A DNA stretch of 64,000 nucleotides from assembly GCA_963674835.2 (NCBI GenBank), contig CAXXKC010000003.1, positions 1,178,001-1,242,000 on the forward strand. Reading direction: 5' to 3'. This document shows positions 61,312 through 64,000 of the stretch, piece after piece. Numbering within the stretch: the stretch's first letter is position 1; each line of letters begins with the position of its first letter. The notes beneath the pieces are model-generated. The model searched no databases and was not told the DNA's origin. It saw nothing but the letters and a program-made list of their open reading frames with translations. The translations under genes were made by a program, and so were the position numbers. Source of the stretch: G963674835 sp963674835. Its GTDB lineage: Bacteria > Planctomycetota > Planctomycetia > Pirellulales > Thermoguttaceae.

Positions 61312-61593
61312 TCACTGGTGGTCCGACCAACCGTAGGAGACGAGGGTCGAGACGTTGTGGTCGACATCGAACCCTGCTTCCCGCAATGCGGTCTCTACCT
61401 CCTTCTTGTCGGGCGGATTCTCGCCCAGGTAGACGAGTCCCCAGAAGACGGTCTCTCCGCCATTGATGTGCCGACCTGTCGCCACCTGTTTGACATGCAG
61501 CTTGGGGTTCAACCGAGCCAACAGGTGTTGAATGGGGTGAAACTCATGCTCGTCCCGCACTGAGAACGCTTTTGGAAGTTCAACATTTGCCAT
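61312..61593 (-). CDS. Small hypothetical protein
   Basis: 93 residues starting ANVELPKAFSVRDEHEFHPI after an AGGAG site; two adjacent ATGs are possible and a longer frame reaches 61614. A compact alpha/beta pattern (HVKQVATGRHINGGETVFWGLVYLG, EVETALREAGFDVDH) is visible, without membrane segments or a known motif. It precedes the SUI1 gene on the same strand. Function unknown. Confidence 0.55.
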   Translation of the reverse strand: MANVELPKAFSVRDEHEFHPIQHLLARLNPKLHVKQVATGRHINGGETVFWGLVYLGENPPDKKEVETALREAGFDVDHNVSTLVSYGWSDHQ

Positions 61594-61816
61594 CATGGCA
61601 GCTCTCCTGGACAAACAACTGATTCAAACCTCCCGCCGTCTTTTCATCCACGCCGCATATCTACTGCCGTTATCTTGCTGATGGACCGCCGGTGACCCGT
61701 ACCAGAGGTTGCGTGTCGGCATGGCGATGCAGTGGCCCCTCTCCAAACGCTCCTGGTTCACTTGGCTCGGTTGAACTGGGGACCGGCAACGTGCCGAGCC
61801 GTTTTCTGCGATGGCA

Positions 61817-62158
61817 TCAACCTTCGTCCTTGATGATCTCCCCTGTCCCCAAATCGAGTACCGTCGACGACACATGGATTGTGAAGAACTTCTTGAACGT
61901 CGTGAACGACAGGTTTTTAGGCCACATGGTCTCGTCGGTATACCACGAATTGAGTTCATCCGCAAACATCGCCCTGAAACGGCGTCGGACTTGGGTTTCG
62001 GGGTCTCCTCGCCCCTGGGGAAGGAGAAAGACAGTCGGATCTTTGCAGACTTGATCCAAGGTCATCTTGTCGTCGTCGTGTGAATTGATCCAATCGACAC
62101 ACGCTTGAGTCGGGATGAGCGTCACGGCAATGCGGTTGATCGTTGAACATTCAGTCAT
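61817..62158 (-). CDS. Small hypothetical protein coupled to the SEC-C gene
   Basis: 113 residues (INRIAVTLIPTQACVDWINSH, LDQVCKDPTVFLLPQGRGD, FADELNSWYTDETMWP, FFTIHVSSTVLDLGTGEI). No family was recognised, but the mix of conserved-looking aromatic and acidic residues argues for a real protein. Its start overlaps the SEC-C protein stop by 8 bp, so the two are translationally coupled and probably act together. Confidence 0.65.
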   Translation of the reverse strand: MTECSTINRIAVTLIPTQACVDWINSHDDDKMTLDQVCKDPTVFLLPQGRGDPETQVRRRFRAMFADELNSWYTDETMWPKNLSFTTFKKFFTIHVSSTVLDLGTGEIIKDEG

Positions 62159-63482
62159 CGTTACCCCAGATCATCTGGTCGCTGGATCGCTGCTTCTTGA
62201 GGCAGCATTTCTTGAACTTCTTGCCGCTTCCACACGGGCAAGGATCGTTTCTGCCGGTTCTGGTCCTGGGCGGTTCTTCTTCGATGTATTCGTCCGGTTC
62301 GATCCATTGTCGAGCCTGTCGCCGATCTCTTGCTTCTCCTGCCTTCATCCGTTGGAGAAGTCTTTTCGCCCGTTCCTGGCGTTCTCGTTCTACGTCGGCT
62401 TTCCATTGTTCCCGTTCGGGCAATTCCACACCCATCAATGTTGTCGCGACAAGCAGGCCTGACTTCAGGTCGGCGTCGGTTTCGTCGTAGTCGCCTCGGC
62501 GGACAAACTGCCGGAGCGGTTCGATCGCCTCAAAGGCGAACTGCGAGATCAGACCATCCGCCAAGAATGCTCGAACGGCCTGATCTTTCTCGTCAGGTAG
62601 GAGTTCCAAGGCCGTGGCAACCGCCAAGTCGCTGTGGACGCGTTTCAGCAGGCCACTGGCTGATATGCGGAGGTGCCACTTGCTCTGACGGAAGATGTCG
62701 GCCACGGCAGTAATCGTGGCGTCACTCCCGATCTTTGCCAAGGCGGTTTCGCATTCTTCCATGAGCCAGTCGTCATTTTCATCGGCTTCCTTCAACTTGG
62801 CGATGATGAGGGGCGTCGCGGCCTCCAAACGCATTTCACCTGCCATTCTGATAGCGAAGATTTCCATCCACACCTTCGGATTGGACTCGAACACCTCGAT
62901 CTTCTCGCCGAGGATGGCCAAGACCTTTTCGGCATATTCGTCTTCTTCTCGGGCAATGGCTTCACAGAGGGCATAGGCGTGGTCGAGGTCAACCCGACCG
63001 AGGTCGTCAACGTCTTTGGAGTCAACGCAGAACTTCTCCAGCTCCCGCCAACAGACCTCGCCGCCAGCCGTGAGAAGGTCTATCCGTTTGTTGATCTTCT
63101 CGACCACGCGGCTTTCAAGGCACTGGACATCCGAGATTGCCTGTTTGTGGCGAGCCAGCAGTGCGGCATCGGCGTTGGAGAGGAGCGAGTTCAACGTGTC
63201 CCAACGAGTCGTCCAGCCGTAGGGGTCGGGCTTCTTGACATCCTGATGCTGAAGCTGGGCCAATACCCAGGGCAACGTGACATCATCGAGCGGCAGGCCT
63301 TTGAGGTAGGAAACGGCTCTGAATGCGTCGTCCCAGCTGTGCTTCTCAATTGCCTGAATGGCCAACGGCAGAATCGACTCGTCGGAGGTGTTCGACCCGG
63401 AGAAGTACAGGACGGCCTCGCTCCGCACTTCCTGTTCTAGATGGAGGATCCCCTGTTTGATTAGCTCTTCGTGCAGTCGCAT
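62151..63482 (-). CDS. Helical-repeat protein with C-terminal SEC-C zinc motif
   Basis: 443 residues; GTGAGGAAAG precedes the ATG. Most of the protein is all-helical with HEAT-like pairs (AATPLIIAKLKEADEN, ALAKIGSDATITAVADIFRQ, LAVATALELLPDEKDQAVRAFLADG). Its end carries GRNDPCPCGSGKKFKKCC, the SEC-C zinc-binding motif shared with the SecA tail and many stand-alone proteins. SEC-C modules bind zinc and often proteins or ribosomes; the target here is unknown. The small downstream gene overlaps by 8 bp. Confidence 0.82.
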   Translation of the reverse strand: MRLHEELIKQGILHLEQEVRSEAVLYFSGSNTSDESILPLAIQAIEKHSWDDAFRAVSYLKGLPLDDVTLPWVLAQLQHQDVKKPDPYGWTTRWDTLNSLLSNADAALLARHKQAISDVQCLESRVVEKINKRIDLLTAGGEVCWRELEKFCVDSKDVDDLGRVDLDHAYALCEAIAREEDEYAEKVLAILGEKIEVFESNPKVWMEIFAIRMAGEMRLEAATPLIIAKLKEADENDDWLMEECETALAKIGSDATITAVADIFRQSKWHLRISASGLLKRVHSDLAVATALELLPDEKDQAVRAFLADGLISQFAFEAIEPLRQFVRRGDYDETDADLKSGLLVATTLMGVELPEREQWKADVERERQERAKRLLQRMKAGEARDRRQARQWIEPDEYIEEEPPRTRTGRNDPCPCGSGKKFKKCCLKKQRSSDQMIWGNDD

Positions 63483-64000
63483 GTTCTTTCCTCACCTTGC
63501 AGAAACCACAACCACTATTATTGCGATTGGGGCCAGGGTTAGGAATAGCGAAGGTGGCCCGCGAAACGGACCTTATCCAAGACGCGGAACCAGCAAGCTC
63601 CGGAGTGGTTCGCTGGCTTTGTCCGCGAGGTGGCTAGCGGGTGCTGGAAACCTCGTGTTTGACGGTATTCCAAGGAGGTGGTGTCGGAGACGGCGAGTTC
63701 GGGGTGCGTTGGTGGGGAATTGAGGAAAGCGTCGAATTGTGGGGCAGATGTGGCGGAACGGAGATTCGGTGGGGCTTTGTCTGCCGGCATTTCGTATGTC
63801 GGCGGGGGTGGCTGAGGCGACTTGGCAACTCGCGTCTGGACGCCGCGGGCGGTCTTCGTTGCATTCCAATGTAGACCGCGTCTGTAGGACTGGCGTATGG
63901 GTTTCGGTACGACAAGAGGACGTTTGGGTGGAGGTAGTTGTGAAGAAGGCAAACACCGCTCGCACCGTATTCCGCGGGGACCGCGCAGTGGCGCCGGTCT
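63483..64000. other. Window end; no gene recognised
   Basis: About 520 bp. A 77-codon plus-strand frame at 63641-63874 is Gly/Trp-rich without a ribosome site and is not called. No repeat found elsewhere in the window occurs here. Confidence 0.4.

Noticed and set aside
63641..63874. 77-codon plus-strand frame near the window end
   Set aside because: Gly/Trp-rich, no ribosome site and no known family; probably compositional.
1..64000. CRISPR arrays, rRNA genes or riboswitches
   Set aside because: No regularly spaced short direct repeats, no rRNA-like sequence and no recognisable riboswitch core were seen on either strand.

Overview
The window looks like a chromosomal segment of a planctomycete, probably Pirellulales-like. 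It is GC-rich. A giant secreted protein carries the LEDRCLLS-type N-terminal motif, a small membrane protein starts with an FQYKLATLL-type segment, there is a membrane-anchored Hanks-type kinase, a PEP-CTERM protein, a Tat-exported Gfo/Idh/MocA oxidoreductase, and many secreted carbohydrate-active enzymes. Taxonomy is inferred from these traits only.

Layout. 1-5.8 kb: the end of a GH16 enzyme, then small housekeeping or unknown genes (HD hydrolase, two ICMT-like methyltransferases, GrpB, metallophosphoesterase, GNAT). 6-13.7 kb: a secreted GH36-type enzyme, a multi-span membrane Ser/Thr kinase with an unknown partner gene, and a secreted protein with two pectate-lyase-3-type beta-helix modules. 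13.7-15 kb: dispersed palindromic repeats and a decayed IS21 istA. 15-19.5 kb: two convergent APC-superfamily transporters with large cytoplasmic C-terminal regions. 19.7-31.9 kb: an alpha-glucan cluster on the minus strand, marR > glgE > treS-maltokinase fusion > glgB, then malQ, split by a complete IS4/IS701-like insertion sequence. A strong sigma70-like promoter precedes marR. 32-40 kb: sialidase-like protein, PEP-CTERM autotransporter-like protein, GH95-like glycosidase, a C-terminal gene remnant and a nitroreductase. 41-50.1 kb: a compact minus-strand catabolic operon with a XylR-type regulator, Tat oxidoreductase, SSS symporter, DhnA/LsrF class I aldolase, FucI/AraA-like isomerase, FGGY kinase and amidohydrolase. 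50.3-51.1 kb: an IS630 derivative with an internal deletion. 51.4-56.8 kb: an 1812-residue secreted protein combining a metzincin-type zinc motif, a lipase-type GHSRG motif, beta-helix, cadherin/Calx-beta-like modules and a 141-residue tandem repeat. 57-64 kb: tRNA-Leu(CAA), a WbsX/GH99-like secreted protein, a coiled-coil membrane protein, SUI1/eIF1-like factor and a SEC-C protein with small partners.

How the genes fit together. The alpha-glucan cluster encodes the GlgE route: TreS-maltokinase makes maltose-1-phosphate, GlgE polymerises it, GlgB branches it, and MalQ rearranges glucans. The 41-50 kb operon encodes import, isomerisation, phosphorylation and aldol cleavage of a sugar whose identity is not visible. 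The GH95-like enzyme beside it and the FucI-like isomerase make an L-fucose-type or other deoxy/pentose sugar a reasonable hypothesis. The class I DhnA-type aldolase would stand where FucA/RhaD class II aldolases normally do.

The most unusual non-coding signal is a 103-bp imperfect palindrome with TATTG...CAATA ends, found four times at exactly the same length and in the same orientation. In one copy the insertion sequence sits exactly at its TATTG terminus, which forms the target-site duplication. A second 97-bp CTAG-bounded palindrome occurs twice, each time about 85-130 bp upstream of a 103-bp copy.
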